A stretch of 64,000 nt of DNA from Musa acuminata AAA Group (Eukaryota; Streptophyta; Magnoliopsida; Zingiberales; Musaceae): NCBI RefSeq assembly GCF_036884655.1, contig NC_088356.1, positions 13,664,501 to 13,728,500 on the forward strand, read 5' to 3'. The first letter of the stretch is position 1; every line of letters begins with the position of its first letter. Of this stretch, positions 1 to 12,463 are shown piece by piece. Below the pieces are notes generated by a model that saw only the letters and a list, made by a program, of their open reading frames with translations, had not been told where the DNA came from and did not search any database. Position numbers and translations under genes: made by a program.

Positions 1-850
1 ATTTTAGAACTAGAGAAGGGGATTTCTTAAGTGATTGCTATAGTGTTTTCCTATTTTTAAGTTATATGTGCTTGAGTATGTTAACCAGGGATGAGAGGGG
101 TATTTATAGGCTACAAATGGATTCAAACTTGGAGCCAAAACTAGTCTCATCTCGGGTCTTCCGATTACTAACGGTACCACCATCAATGCTGGGCGGTACC
201 ACCGCCTACAGCACTAATACTGGGCAATACCACCGCTTGACACCCTACCACTAGACGATACCACCGCCCAGTCTCAAAGACTGTGTCTGGGCAGACTAGC
301 GGTACCACCACCTGACATAGTCTCAGAGATTGTGCCACTGACGATTCCACCTATTGGGTCATTGTTTGAGCCTTTCACTTGGCTCAACGCAGCTCAAACT
401 TGAGCCTAATTGGTCTCTAATTGAGTTGGCCCAATTCTAACTCAATTACACCTAAAACATACTTTGATCTAGATAATTATTAAAAAGCTAAATTAAATAT
501 TGTCCAATATGTCATTGGTTCATCGACGCATTGTCCGATTCTTCAGCGTATCATCCTCTCTTGCGGCCTATTGCCCAATCGGCAAGTTGACCTCCATAAC
601 TCTGATTTTTTTAGTGTAATTTTTGCTCTTCTTGGCTCGATGCCTGATCCCATGGCCCGAGGCCTTCTGTCGATACGTCGATTGATCCTCTAACTCGACG
701 TCCAATCTTTTGACATGTTCTACTTTGGCCCAACATGATTCTTCCTGCTTTAATTGTCTCTCCTAATTGAAGCTTCCTGCATCACTTAAAACATAGATCA
801 GATCATAAATACTATCAATTAGTTTCATTTTCAAAATATGAGATTCAACA
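1..850 (-). repeat. 3' LTR of element A (partial)
   Basis: This stretch matches the distal part of the LTR at 4044-5272, from the region after its first ~380 bases to its end. Read on the minus strand it begins TGTTGAATC at 850, directly after a polypurine tract. It contains a TATA-like box (TATAAATA on the minus strand, 101-108) and several GGTACCACC-type dyads at about 170-310. Confidence 0.85.
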
Positions 851-865
851 ATCTCCTCCTTTTTT
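851..865 (-). promoter_or_regulatory. Polypurine tract of element A
   Basis: On the minus strand this is an A-run followed by GGAGGAGAT, immediately upstream of the LTR start. That is the expected plus-strand priming site of an LTR retrotransposon. Confidence 0.75.
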
Positions 866-2279
866 ATGATGACAACCAATTAATGACAGAGTTAACTTTA
901 ACTCTCCCTATCAATATGTCATATTGATAGAACTCTTGAATTAAAAAATCCAAGCAACATGTCATCATAAAATCATGCATAATCAAAATTTCAATAGATC
1001 ATTCCATGTATAATTTTGATATATAATTTTAAATCAATCTCAAGTTTTATCATCATGCAAGCTAGTAATTTTCTTTCTTCTCTTTTGAGAAGTGTAATTT
1101 TTTTACTTCCTTTGCAAGGCGCAAGCTAGCAAAATTTTACATCATTTTGCAACATGCAAGCTAGCAACATTTTGAGATGTTCATGCATCATGAGTATTGC
1201 CTCTCTTGAGATGTGCAAGATAGCACTTTTGCTTCCTAGCAAGTTTTTCTTAAATGTATAAGCTAGCAATTTTTCTCCCCCTTTGTCATTGTCAAAAAGA
1301 AGGGATGGTTACAATAGTGCAAAACTTTTCTTATTACATCATTTTTCAAATCATCACATGAAATATATCAAGAAAATTTAACTTGGTGATGAGATATACA
1401 ATTCATGAAAATAAATTTTAAATTATGAATATCAAGAGACAAATTATGATTCTTTTAGATAGTGAAAAGAAGAGTCATATTAAATAATCTTGATTCATAA
1501 GAATCTCAAGTTATTATTATTAAAGAATCAAGATCATGAGGTAGATAAAACTCCCTTTTTTTATAAAAAGCAAAATGAATCATAGGAGAAACAAATAAAA
1601 TATCTCAATTCATGTATAAGAAATCTCAAGTTGTCAAGATCATGATTTATATATTAAAAAAAAATCTCAAGTTACAATTAAAAAAATCATGATTAAAAAA
1701 AAATCTCTTCTTTAGTAAACAACAAGAAGAAAGGAGAACTTGGTTCATGCATAAGAAATATTGAGTCATCAAGTGAAGGAATCATGATTCATGTGATAAA
1801 AAGATTATCGATTCATGCATTTGAGTAATTTTTTTTTAAACTATCATGACATCAACTCATGATGCATAATTTTAAAATGTAAAATCATCAAGCATGATAC
1901 AAACATTTATTTTCAAAACATTCATAATTATTTTCAACTCATTCAATTTGTCAAATCACCAAATCATTTTCAAGGAATTCTAACTAACATAAATAGATTT
2001 ATCAGTTTCTTATTGAAAACTCGATAAGATTTTAGAGATACAGACATTTTCAAGAATAATGCATTCCCCCTTTGTGTTTCAATTTATGTGATTTATTTTA
2101 TGCAAGCATGCCTTTGTCTTTTATGTCCAACATGCATCATCATTTAAAAACAAGATTTATCAAGATTAAATGTTTATCACATAATTCCAATATATAAGAT
2201 TTCAATTAATTATCATTAAGTCATCAAGCATGATTTCATTGAATATAAAGCATCTTCAATTAAAATCATTTTATAACCG
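866..2279 (-). other. AT-rich non-coding 3' region of element A
   Basis: No credible ORF. The tract holds repeated GCAAGCTAGCAA-like words at about 1065-1275. It has CCCCCTTTGTCATTG-type motifs near 1277 and 2066, which are the complement of the polypurine-like motif repeated in all SIRE elements here. Just inside the polypurine tract (880-945) are short palindromes built on TCAATATGTCATATTGA. The same type of tract occurs in K, G and H. No env-like ORF is visible, although some SIRE elements carry one here. Confidence 0.6.
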
Positions 2280-3993
2280 ATAGTTCTAATTCTAATGAAC
2301 TTTCTTTTATTGTTTTGGCTAGAGAGCTTTATGAGGTATTTTGGATCTTCGATCATAAGCCTTGAGTATCCACTATTAAAATATTAATTTTGCTTCTAGC
2401 TTGTGATTGTAGACATATCTACAAGAAGGGGAGTTTTCTTTTAGGTACCCATTTTACCTTGGGTTCCTCATAAATAGATTTACCTAACTTTTCATCTTGC
2501 ATGAAGTTCTTTGCGGTTCCTAAATCAATTTGTGTGGACTATATCTCTTAAACGGATATTTATAAGTAACATGTCCGAGTTTGCAACAAAAGTTGTATTT
2601 AGTGTAGGGTGATACATGCAAGGTAGGGCCTTTAACAAAGATGGTTGGATTTTGGTGAAAGCTACTTACAAATCCGATTCTACCTCTTCTATTAACGTGA
2701 CCCTTATTGGCAAGGATCATATTCAAAGACTTGCTACCAACCTTAAACTTTTTTAGAGTTTCTTTGAGTAGCAAGTTTTCCTTCTCAAGTGCCTCTAAGT
2801 GTTTGTACTTAGTGCATGGAGGCAATGAAGGACTATCATGCTTAAGTTTTTCAAATTTAGTATTTAAAAGGGCATGCTCCTTTTTCAAAAAATTATAATT
2901 TTTGCTCATTATTCTACATTCATCAAACAAATCATGAAAGACACTTAAAAGCTCATTGAAAGATAAATTTGTATCTAATGAACTACTTATCTCATCTTTG
3001 ATAGCCATTAATGTGTAGTTAATGATTTTCTTGTTGCTTTGTTCTTCATCTTTGGAATTGCTCGAATCATCCCACGTTGCTTTGAGCATCTTCTCCTTCT
3101 TTGATTGTTTCTTCTTCACTTGGGGATAGTCACTTTTGAAATGTCCTAAATTTTTGTATTCGTAGCATATAACTTGTTCTTTCTTGGGTTCAATTTTATT
3201 TTTAGTATCATTTTTAGATTTATTTTATTTTATAAATTTTTTAAACTTTCTTGTCAAGAGTCTCAAGTCATCATCATAGTCCTCATCACTTGAACTTCCT
3301 TTCAAGTGGTCTTTATAAGTTCTTAGTGACATATCCTTCCTGTTCTTTGAAAGATTGTTCTCAAGCTCTTTATGAGTGTTATAAGTCATCTCATAGGTCA
3401 TTAAAGACTCGATAAGTTCTTCAAGAGGGAAGTTATTCAAATCTTTGGCCTCTTGAATGGTCGTTACTTTAGGGTCCCAACTCTTTGGAAGGGATCTCAA
3501 TATTTTATTAATGAGTTTAAAGTTAGAAAAACTTTTACTAAGCACTTTTAAACCATTGACAATATCCGTAAATTGGGTATACATGTCTCCAATGGTCTCA
3601 CTTTCTTTCATCCGAAACAATTCATAAGTATGGACTAAAAGATTTATTTTGAACTCATTTACTCTATTAGTGCATTCGTGAGTGATTTCGAGTATGCCAA
3701 TTATCAAAAGTCGTTTCACAAATAGACACTCGATTGAACTCATTTTTATTTAAAGCGCAAAACAAGACATTCATAGCCTTGGCATTTAAAGAAAAAGTCT
3801 TCTTCTTCAACTTATTCCAATCGTTCATTGGAAGAGAAGACTTTTGAAAGCTATTTTCCACAATGTTCCATAACTCAAAATCCATAGAAATTAGAAAAAT
3901 CCTTATTCTAGTTTTCCAATAGATGTAGTTCGTCCCATTGAACATAGGAGGACGAATGATAGAGTGACCCTCTTGAAAGCTGAAAAGAGTCAT
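2280..3993 (-). pseudogene. Broken SIRE-type gag with the start of protease, element A
   Basis: The minus-strand reading begins at 3993 with a copia capsid N-terminus (FQEGHSIIRPPMFNG). It shifts frame near 3685 and continues through a UBN2-like capsid region to a stop at 3225. It then resumes in the same frame at 3119-2520. The first zinc knuckle reads CYEYKNLGHFKSDY, so two of its cysteines have become tyrosine. A second CCHC-like motif, also with its last Cys replaced, lies near 2540-2590. Reading continues to a few codons matching the protease entry near 2350-2380, after which pol is deleted. Non-functional. Confidence 0.8.
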
Positions 3994-4029
3994 TTCTCTT
4001 GGTTGTTAAACCAAATAAGAAAAAATGTG

Positions 4030-4041
4030 GCTCTGATACTA
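4030..4041 (-). promoter_or_regulatory. Primer binding site of element A
   Basis: The complement of the TGGTATCAGAGC-type site used by initiator-Met tRNA, with one mismatch, two bases from the LTR end at 4044. Confidence 0.8.
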
Positions 4042-4043
4042 AC

Positions 4044-5272
4044 TGTTAGGATCGAGTCAACACTAAGAGGGGGAGGGGGGTGGGTGAATTAGTGTAGTGA
4101 TAAAAATCACGTCGAGTCAAAAAACTTTCGTTCGATAAAATCATTTCGGAAAGATATTAAACTTGAAAGTATAGTGAAAGTAAAGCAGTTTGCAATGAAA
4201 GTAAAGAATAAAATGGAAATACAAACCAGATTTTTATAATGGTTCGGTCATCGTGACCTACATCCACTCCCGATTCCTCTTCACTCGAGGCTACTGGCTT
4301 CCACTACTGATCTTCTTTCAACGGGTGAAGATCAACTACCCTTTTACACTCCTCTTCTCCTTTTCATATGTTTAGGAGACAACCTTTTATAAGCACTCAC
4401 TCCTCCCTAAATAGAATTTTAAACTTTAGAACTAGAGGAGGAGATTTCTCAAGTGATTGCTATAGCGTTTTCCCACTTTTAAGTTTTTTATGCTTAAGTA
4501 TGTTAATCAGGGATGAGAGGGGTATTTATAGGCTCCAAATAGATTCAAACTTAGAGCCAAAACTAGTTTCATCTCGGGTCTTTCAAGTACTAGCTGTACC
4601 ACTACTAGTGTTGGGAGGTACCACCGCTTGCAGCACTAGCACTAGGTGGTACCATCGCCTAGTCTGGTGGTACCACTGCCTAACACTCTACTACTGGGTG
4701 ATACCATTGCCCAGACTAGTGGTACCATCACCTAACATAGTCTTAGAGACTGTGCCACTGATGATTCCACCTGTTGGGTCATTGTTTGGGCCTTTCACTT
4801 GGCCCAACATAGCCCAAACTTGGGCCCAATTGGCCCCTAATTGAGTTGGCCCAATTCCAACCCAATTACACGTAAAACCTACTTCGATTTATATAATTAT
4901 TACAAAGCTAAATCAAATATTATTTGGCATGTCATTGGTTCATCGATGCCTCATCCGATTCTTCAGCGCATCGTCCTCTCTTGCAGCCTATTGCCCAATT
5001 GGCCAGTTGACCTCCGCAACTTCGATTTCCTTGGTATAATTTTTGCTCTTCTTGGCCTGATGCCTAATCCCTTGGCTCGAGGCCCTTCTATTGATACGTC
5101 GATCGATCCTCTGGCTCGATGTCCAATCTTCTGACATGTTCCACTCTGGCCCAACATGATTCTTCCTGCTTTAATTATCTCTCCCTGATCGAAGTTTCCT
5201 GTATCACTCAAAACACAAATCAAATCATAAACACCATCAATTGGTTTCATCATCAAAGTATGAGATTCAATA
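4044..5272 (-). repeat. 5' LTR of element A
   Basis: It runs from TGTTAGGATCG, with the usual G-rich run 20-35 bases in, to GAGATTCAATA at 5272 where CA is expected. It carries a minus-strand TATA box at 4523-4530 and GGTACCACC dyads at 4600-4740. The distal ~849 bases pair with 1-850. Confidence 0.85.
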
Positions 5273-6830
5273 GATTTAACTCCTTTTGCATTGCAATAAC
5301 CCATGAATCATCTTTTAGGGCTTCATCAATGCATTTTGAACACCTTTTGATGTGTCTCCGATGATTAACTTCTTAGCATGAGCATCTATATACTTTTATT
5401 CCATAGGTAAGGATTCTTTGGAAGTAGATGCATCGAAGTTACCAAGGAGAGGAGAATTTTTATTTAAATTCAAAGTATTAAAATCAAAATCATCATCAAA
5501 ATTATTTTTTTTTAAATTTAAATATCTCATTAAAAATAACATGAATAGATTCTTTTATAACCAAAGTTCTTTTATTAAAGACATAAAAAAATTTAGATAT
5601 AGAGGAATAACCAAGAAAAATGCTTTCATCAGATTTTGTATTAAACTTTTCTAAGACATCCTTTTCATTTAAAATGAAACATTTACAACAAAAAACTTTA
5701 AAGTACGAAATATTGGATCTTTTATTGTTCCATAATTCATAAGGAGTTTTGGAAAATACTAGTCTTATTAGAACCCTAATCATGACAGCATGTCGTGTTA
5801 ATGGTTTTGGCCTAAAAATATTTGGGTAGGGTATGTTCATTAGACATAGTTCTTGTCATTTCTTATAAACTCCTATTTTTTCTCTCGATAACTTCATTTT
5901 GTTGAGAGTTTCTAGGAGTAGAGAAGTTGTGATTATACCCATTTAAATCATAAAAGATTTTAAACTCATGGTTTTGAAATTTACTACTATGATCACTTCG
6001 AATAGAGGTTATCATAAAACCCTTTTCATTTTGAACTAATTTATAAAATTTTAAAAAATATCTAAAGCAATCACTTTTATGTGTCAAGAAGTATGTCTAA
6101 GTATATCTACTATAATCATAAACAATTATAAAAGAGTATTTACTACCTCCTAGACTTGTTGTATCAATTAGTCCAAATAAATCCATATGGATTAATTGTA
6201 GTGGTCTAGAGATACTTATTTGATTTTTAGATTTAAAGACTCTTTATTTGTTTACCCAATTGGCATGCATCATAAACTTTAGGCATACCTCTTACAAGTT
6301 CTTTAGTTGTAATTTATAAAATTAGTTTCATACTTGTATAGCCTAATCTTCTTTGCCAAAGCCATGTATCATCATTTTAAACTGAAAAGCAAGTTTCATC
6401 ATAAAACTCATCAAGATCAATAGTATAGATATTGTCGATCCTTAAGGCAATCAAAGATGTTATAACCTTTATCACACAATTGACTAATGCTTAGCAAGTT
6501 ATGTTTTAAACCATCTACTAATAAAATGTTTTCAATCAAAAGGTTTGATTTGCTACCTATATTTCCTTTACCAATAAATTTTCCTTTGTTGTTGTCTCTG
6601 AAGGTGACAAATCCTTCGTCTTGGCTAGTGAGTTTAGAGAAGTGTGTTCAATCTCCGGTCATGTGCCTTGAGCATCCATTATCAAAGTACCATCTCTTGC
6701 TTCTAGCTTGTGATTGTAAACACATCTATAAGAAAGGATGTTTTCTTTTAGGTACCCATTTAATTTTGGGTCCCTCATAAATAGATCTACCTATCATTGA
6801 TTGATTTATGGTTCCTTTAGGAACCCAAAC
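5273..6830 (-). pseudogene. SIRE pol fragment (protease remnant, integrase, entry to RT), element B
   Basis: Readable blocks on the minus strand are: a protease entry near 6700; an integrase zinc-finger region near 6330-6390; an integrase core block at 5863-6087 with the SxPRNSQQNEVIERKN-type motif; a post-integrase block at 5502-5840 ([14 protein letters not shown]); and an RT-entry block ending at 5273. There are many stops, so it is not translatable. Order and wording match the better-preserved pol of element C. Confidence 0.8.
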
Positions 6831-8330
6831 TAATTTATGTTGACTATACCTTTTAAATGGACATTTGTAAATAAAACGATCATATTTTCCATAAAAATTA
6901 TATTTTTCTCTAGGTGAGACATATAATGTTGGTCCTTTAACGAAGATAGTTGGCTTTTTGTTGAGTGTTACTCACAAAGCCAATTCCTTTCTTTCTATGA
7001 ATATAACCCTTATAAGCAAGGATCATGTTTAAAGATTTATTATCTATTTTAAAATTTTTTAATATTTCTTATAGTAATAAAATTTCCTTTTTAAATGACT
7101 TTAACTCTTTACATTGAGTACAAGGAGTTAACATATACTTATCATGCTCATTTTTTAATTTTTTAAGTTCACTAGAAAGAGAAACATAATCCATTTGTAA
7201 TAATTTATATTTTTTATTAACTAATTTACATTCATCAAACAAATCATGAAAACCACTTAATAATTCATCAAAAGATAAATAAGCTTCGATTGAGTCACTC
7301 ATCTCATCGACAAACACCAATAATGCATACTTAGTAACTTCTTCTTTGTTGGTTGGCTCATCGTCTTTGGATGCACTTGAATTGTCCCAAGTTATCTTGA
7401 GTGCCTTTTTTTCTTTGGTAGTTTCTTCTTCACTTAGGGATATTCATTTTTTATGTGCCCCGACTTCTTGCATTCATAGCATATTATTTGGTCCTTTTTC
7501 AGTTTACTTTTATTCTTAATATCCTGTTTTGTTTTGTTCTCTTTTAAGAATTTTTTAAACTTTCTTATAAGGAGTGCCAAGTCATCGTCATCATCATCAT
7601 CATCATCATCATCATCACTTGAGTTTTCACCCAAATGACCTTCTTTGGTTTTAAGTGCCATGTCCTTCTTATTCTTTGGAAGGTTGTTCTCAAGTTCATC
7701 ATGTGTTATACACATCATTTCATAGGTCATCAAGGACTCGATAAGTTCTTCAAGCAGAAAGTTATTTAGGTCATTTGCTTCTTGTATTGTCGTTACTTTA
7801 GAATCCCAACTTTTTGGAATGGATCTTAATATCTTGTTAACAAGTTCAAAATTAGAAAAACTTTTTCCATGTGCTTTTAGACCATTGACGATATCCATAA
7901 AACGAATATATATATCTCCAATGGTCTCACTTGGTTTCATGTAAAAAAACTCATAGCTATAAACCAAAAGATTAATTTTTGACTCTTTAACCCTACTTGT
8001 GCCTTTGTGTATGATTTCGAATGTATGCCAAATATCATATGCAGTTTTGCATATAGAAACCCGATTAAATTCATTTTTATCAAGAGCACAAAACAAAGCG
8101 TTCATCATTATAGCATTCAAGTAGAAAGTCTTTTTTTCCAAATCATTCCACTCATTCATGGGTTTGGAAGACTTCTCAAAATCGCTTTCAACAATGTTCC
8201 ACAACTCAAAATCTATAGAGAGTAAGAAAATTCTCATTCTAATTTTTCAATACGTGTAGTCTGTCCCATTAAACATAGGAGGACGAGTGATAGAATGACC
8301 CTCTTGATTGCTGACAAAAGCTGTCTCTCT
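6831..8330 (-). pseudogene. SIRE-type gag, broken, element B
   Basis: The expected start ATG is changed. The tryptophan codon equivalent to gag codon 26 is TGA at 8247-8249. From 8237 a 267-residue capsid region is open to 7434, ending in a zinc knuckle whose last Cys is Tyr (HIKNEY). A (TCA)n run at about 7575-7618 encodes a long aspartate stretch. A further gag block is open at 7320-7069, in another frame because of an indel in an A-run near 7400-7420. The stop at 7434 corresponds to a CAA to TAA change. Confidence 0.82.
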
Positions 8331-8360
8331 TGGGTTTTAAACCAAGTAGAGAGTAACCTT

Positions 8361-8372
8361 GCTCTGAAACCA
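8361..8372 (-). promoter_or_regulatory. Primer binding site of element B
   Basis: Complement of the initiator-Met tRNA site with one mismatch, two bases from the LTR. Confidence 0.8.
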
Positions 8373-8374
8373 AT

Positions 8375-9664
8375 TGTTAGGATCAATTCGATACTAAGAG
8401 GGAGGGTGAATTAGTGCTTTCGATAAAAACATCGGTTTTAGAAAATCTTCATTCATTGAAAATGATAATGAAAGTATGATTGACTTAGCGTAAGTGAACT
8501 AAGTAATTAACTCAGAATGTAATAGTAATGAAATATAGAAAGAAAGTGCAAACCAGATTTATAGTAGTTCGGTCGTTGTGATCTACGTCTACTCCCGATT
8601 CCTCTTTCGTTGAGGCCACCTGCGTACACTAATAGTCTTACAACTCTATCTCCTTTTCATAGGTTTAGGAGACAACCTTTGCAAGCCTCACACCTCTCTT
8701 AGAATGATCACAAAGCTAAAGAAGGAGGAGGACACTTAGCACTTTTTTAATAATTTTATAACTCAAAATCTTAAGACTTTTGTTTACACTTTCGTACTTT
8801 CATGCAGGAAAGAGTGGGATATTTATAGGCCTCAATGACTTCAAAAATAGAGCCAACAAATATATCATCTTGGGTTTCTAGGGTACTAGCAGTACCATCG
8901 CCAATACTAAATGGTACTATCGCTTGCAGACTGATACTAGGTAGTACTACCACCTATCTGTGTGGTACCACCACCTAACAAAGCCTTGGAGACTGGGCTC
9001 TAGTAGTACCACCACCTGATAGGACGGTACCACTGCTTGGTAGCATTAACTACCGGACCACCTAGGAGGTCGAGCCTCAAGTGGTTTCACTACCCAATCT
9101 AGGTGGCGCCACCACTTGACGTGGCTCTAAGTGGCTGAATGGGCCATCCAATCGACCCAATTCAGCCCTGTTTAGGGCCTAGTTAGCCTCTAATTGAGTT
9201 AGTAGGATTTATCTCAAAACTAACTCAAATTAAAATCCTAACTATGATAGTTAAGGCTAATACAATTACGATACAAGAATTCTATGTTGTCCGGTACATC
9301 AATTGTTCAACCAAACTCTCGGTGAACTTCTTGCGGGCTCCCGATGATTTTCCGGTGAGCTTTCAGCAAACTCCCGACGAGCTTTCGATAAGCTTTCAGT
9401 GAACTCTCAGTGAACTTCCAGCGAGCTTTTGGTGAACTCCCAGCGAACTTTCGATGAGCTTTTACTGCATTATCCAATCCTTCAGTGTATCCCCCAATTC
9501 ATCCGGCTCAATGCCCGATCATTGACTCTGACCCAACATTTGATTCTTCTTTAATTGTTTTACCTTTTTTATGATCATTGTTAGTCTTGCATCACTTATC
9601 TCAACACATAGATTAGATCATTAATTTATCCATTGATTTTATTATCAAATTCTGAGATTCAATA
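8375..9664 (-). repeat. 5' LTR of element B
   Basis: Starts TGTTAGGATCAATTC and ends TGAGATTCAATA, with terminal CA decayed to TA. It has a minus-strand TATA box at 8820-8827 and GGTACCACC dyads at about 8890-9110. A GCGAACTCTCGGTGAGCTTTC-like degenerate repeat occupies 9310-9460. Confidence 0.85.
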
Positions 9665-9983
9665 GTCCTTAGATTTGAGACACCAAGAATATCCTATTTG
9701 AGTACTTCACTCTTTGATACCAGACTTATAGGCTTGGAAGTTTCAGATTTAGCACAATCAGTCATCGGGAGCGATAGCTAACCTTACGACGGCTATTAAG
9801 TGTCGATAGTGGATCATTGGCTGTCAGTATCATAAGAGGAATATCTCATATGTTCTTGCTCAAGCAAATCCTTAGCTAGGGTCATTCGGATTGAGAGAGA
9901 AAGAGTTCTTTGGAAGAATCCGAATAGAGCGAGACCCAACCAAAAACTGTATGGGCCTGATAGTACCATGCCCGATATATAAT
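9665..9983 (+). repeat. LTR fragment of copia element D (segment 1)
   Basis: Matches the reverse complement of the copia E LTR at about 44,470-44,776, which shares the AGTCTAAGGAC, CGGGCATGGTACTATCAG and ATGACCCTGGC-type blocks. It is cut on the left by B and on the right by C. The sequence resumes beyond C at 30,049. Confidence 0.8.
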
Positions 9984-10339
9984 TGTTGAATCTCAGATTT
10001 TGATGATGAAGTCAATTGTCATTTGTTGTCTAATCTATGTGTTGAGATAAGTGTGTAGGATTAACTACGATGAAAGTAAGACATGCAGCAGGAGTTACGC
10101 CGGAGTCATGCAATGATCACGGTGGGAGTTCGAGAGCTCGACGGAAGTTCGGACAGTCGTCGGAGGTTCCGCGGGAACAAATCCGAGAAGTCCAGAAGCT
10201 TACCAAAGAAGCTCGTCGGAACTTGCCAAGTGGATCGTTGCAAGTCCAGGAGTTTGCCGGAAGTCCGTAGAAGCATCACCGAGGGTTCATCGGATGATCG
10301 ACAGAAGTTCGCCGGAAACTCGCCGGAAGAAGCGATTGA
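9984..10339 (+). repeat. 5' LTR of element C, first part
   Basis: Begins TGTTGAATCTCAG and runs to the K insertion point, ending ATTGA (10,335-10,339), which is repeated at 21,377-21,381. It matches the first ~356 bases of the 3' LTR at 28,280. Confidence 0.92.
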
Positions 10340-11194
10340 TGTTGAATCTCGTATTTTGATGATGAAACTACTTGATATATGTTTATGATTTAATCTGTGT
10401 TTTGAGTGACGCAGGATGCCTCGATCAGGATGAGACAGTTAAAGCAGGAAAATCATGTTGTGCCGGAGGAACATGTCAGAAGATTAGACGTCGGGCCGGT
10501 GGATCGGTCGACGTATCGACAGAAGGCTTCGGGTCATGGACTCGGGCATCGGGCCAAGAAGAGCGGGTATTGTGCCAAGGATATCGGAGTTGCGGAGTCA
10601 ACTGGCCGATTGGGCAATAGGCTGCAGGAAAGGACGATGCGCCGAAGAATCGGACGAAGCGTCGAGGGACCAATGACATGCCAGACAACTTGGTTAATTG
10701 CTTAGGATTAATTGTCTCGATCGAAGTTTTTGTTTTGAGTGTGCAGGATTAACTACGATGAAAGTTAGACAAGCAGCAGGAGTTGCGCCGGAGTCAAGTT
10801 CATGATCACGTTGGGAGTTCGAGAGTTCGACGGAAGTTCGGACGGTCGTCGGAGGTTCTGCGAGAACAGATCCGAGAAGTCCAGAAGCTTGCCAAGCGAA
10901 GCTCGTCGGAACTCGCCAAGTGGATCGTCGCAAAGTCCAGGAGTTTGTCGGAAGTCCGCAGGAGCATCACCGAGGGTTCATCGGATGATCGACGGAAGTA
11001 CGTCGGAAACTCGCCGGAAGAAGCGATTGACGCACCGAAGCAACGCTGCAGAAATTGTCTTAGATCTAATCGTAGTTAGCACGTTGATTAAGTTGGAAAA
11101 TGGGAGGTGATCCCATTAGCTTAATCTTGGGGCAATTGGGCCCCTGAAAGACTGAAATTGGGCCGAATGGAGCTAACCATTCGGACCCTGATTG

Positions 11195-11490
11195 CACCAG
11201 GAGGTGCAACCGCCTAGGCCAGGAGGTGGCACAGCCTGGGCTAAGCCTCCCAGCGAGACTGGGCGGTGCAACCTCCCCAGCCAGGAGGTGGCACCGCCTG
11301 AGCTCAGTCTTCGAGCAAGACTGGGCGGTGCAACCTCCCTGACAGAGAGGTGGCACCGCCTGAGCTCGGTCTTCGAGCTCTGGCAGAGAGGTGCAACCGC
11401 CTCAGTCAAGAGGTGGCACCACCTGGGCTCAGTCTTCGAGCTCTGCCAGGCGGTGCAACCTCTCCAGTCAGGAGGTGCAACCGCCTGATC
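11195..11490 (+). repeat. U3 dyad array (GGCGGTGCAACC / GGTGGCACCGCC units)
   Basis: About four to five degenerate units of roughly 60-65 bases. Each pairs a GGTGGCACCGCC box with a GGCGGTGCAACC box, joined by GAGCTCAGTCTTCGAGC-like spacers. The two boxes are near reverse complements, so each unit can fold. The array lies just upstream of the TATA box. It also makes long accidental ORFs on both strands, which I do not treat as genes. Confidence 0.75.
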
Positions 11491-11545
11491 CCGGAATTCC
11501 GGGATTTGATCGTTTTGAGCTCCAAATTTGAACTGGGTTGGGGCC

Positions 11546-11553
11546 TATAAATA
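11546..11553 (+). promoter_or_regulatory. TATA box of K 5' LTR
   Basis: TATAAATA in the context GGGGCC-box-CCCCACCC. The same box and context occur at the equivalent place in every SIRE LTR here (e.g. 20,146, 21,959, 29,214 plus; 17,860, 56,019, 61,915 minus). Transcription would start roughly 25-35 bases downstream (inference). Confidence 0.75.
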
Positions 11554-12286
11554 CCCCACCCATTCAGCACTGAAAGCACAGAACACACACTCGAAATCTT
11601 GCTATCTTTCTGTGTTTCTTAGAGCTCAAAACTGCTAGTTCTCCTCTTTCTATTCTTCAAGTTTGAGTTGTAAAGAGAGGAGAGAAAACTTCTGTAAGGG
11701 TTGTCTCCTAAGCCCGTCAAAAGGAGTGAATCTGTAAGAGTGTAGTTGGCCTTCGCCTATTGAAGGAAGGCTTCTAGTTGACGTCGGTGACCTCGTCGGT
11801 GGAGGAAGCCAAAAGTGGAGTAGGTCAAGACTGACCGAACCACTCTAAATCTCTGGTTTGCGTTTACTTTGAGCACTTTATCATTATTGCAAACCTCCTA
11901 CATAGCTACTGCTCTCTGCGCCTTTACGAACAAGTTTCTAAGTGCTGATCTTTCCGAATCTGCATTCAGACGTAAATCGGTGTTTTCATACATTATAGTT
12001 TACGATTACGTTTTGTAACTGCAAACTGTCTTCTGCGCTTTTACGAACGAGTTTCTTTGCAGTTTACATTTACGTTTTGATTCTATTTATAACTGCAAAC
12101 TGTCTTCTGCAATTTTACGAACGAGTTTCAAGGTTTAGACGAAAATCTGCATTTAGACTTAAAATTGTATTTAGACGTAAATCGGCTTTCCTCGTACAAT
12201 CATCAGATTTCAGTTTACGTTTACGTCTTGATTTCAATTGCATACTGCCTTCTGCGAGTCTACAAACGAGTTTCAAAGTTCAGATA

Positions 12287-12367
12287 TAAATCTGCGTTTA
12301 GACGTAAATCTGCGTTTAGACGTAAATCTGCGTTTAGACGTAAATCAGCGTTTAGACGTAAATCTGC
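12287..12367 (+). repeat. 18-bp minisatellite in LTR (TAAATCTGCGTTTAGACG)
   Basis: Four full units plus a partial. The 3' LTR of K has three full units at the equivalent place (about 20,886-20,945). Confidence 0.85.
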
Positions 12368-12463
12368 TTTTTGCAGATTACTTTTTGAACTGTACAATAG
12401 CAGCACACTGTCTTTATACTTCTGCTTAAACTGCTTTTGATCTAAACAAGTGATTTACGCAAT

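Larger units (their letters stand above)
1..5272 (-). mobile_element. SIRE-like copia element A, gag-only remnant (3' end cut by window start)
   Basis: A minus-strand Ty1/copia element. From right to left it has a 5' LTR, a primer binding site, a broken gag, an AT-rich non-coding tract, a polypurine tract and a partial 3' LTR that starts before the window. Only about 3.2 kb lies between the LTRs, and reverse transcriptase and integrase are missing. The 5' LTR ends at 5272, and there the pol of another element (B) begins in mid-frame, so A was inserted into B. The left TSD lies outside the window and could not be checked. Confidence 0.85.
5273..9664 (-). mobile_element. SIRE-like copia element B, 5' two-thirds
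   Basis: A minus-strand SIRE element with 5' LTR (8375-9664), primer binding site, gag and the first half of pol. It stops at 5273, where element A was inserted just after an IAMQKELN-like stretch at the entry to reverse transcriptase. The rest of pol and the 3' LTR must lie left of the window. Its right end lies against an LTR fragment of copia element D. Confidence 0.82.

Noticed and set aside
4368..4844. 158-codon ORF
   Set aside because: Lies within the 5' LTR of element A, antisense to it, and matches no protein family I recognise.
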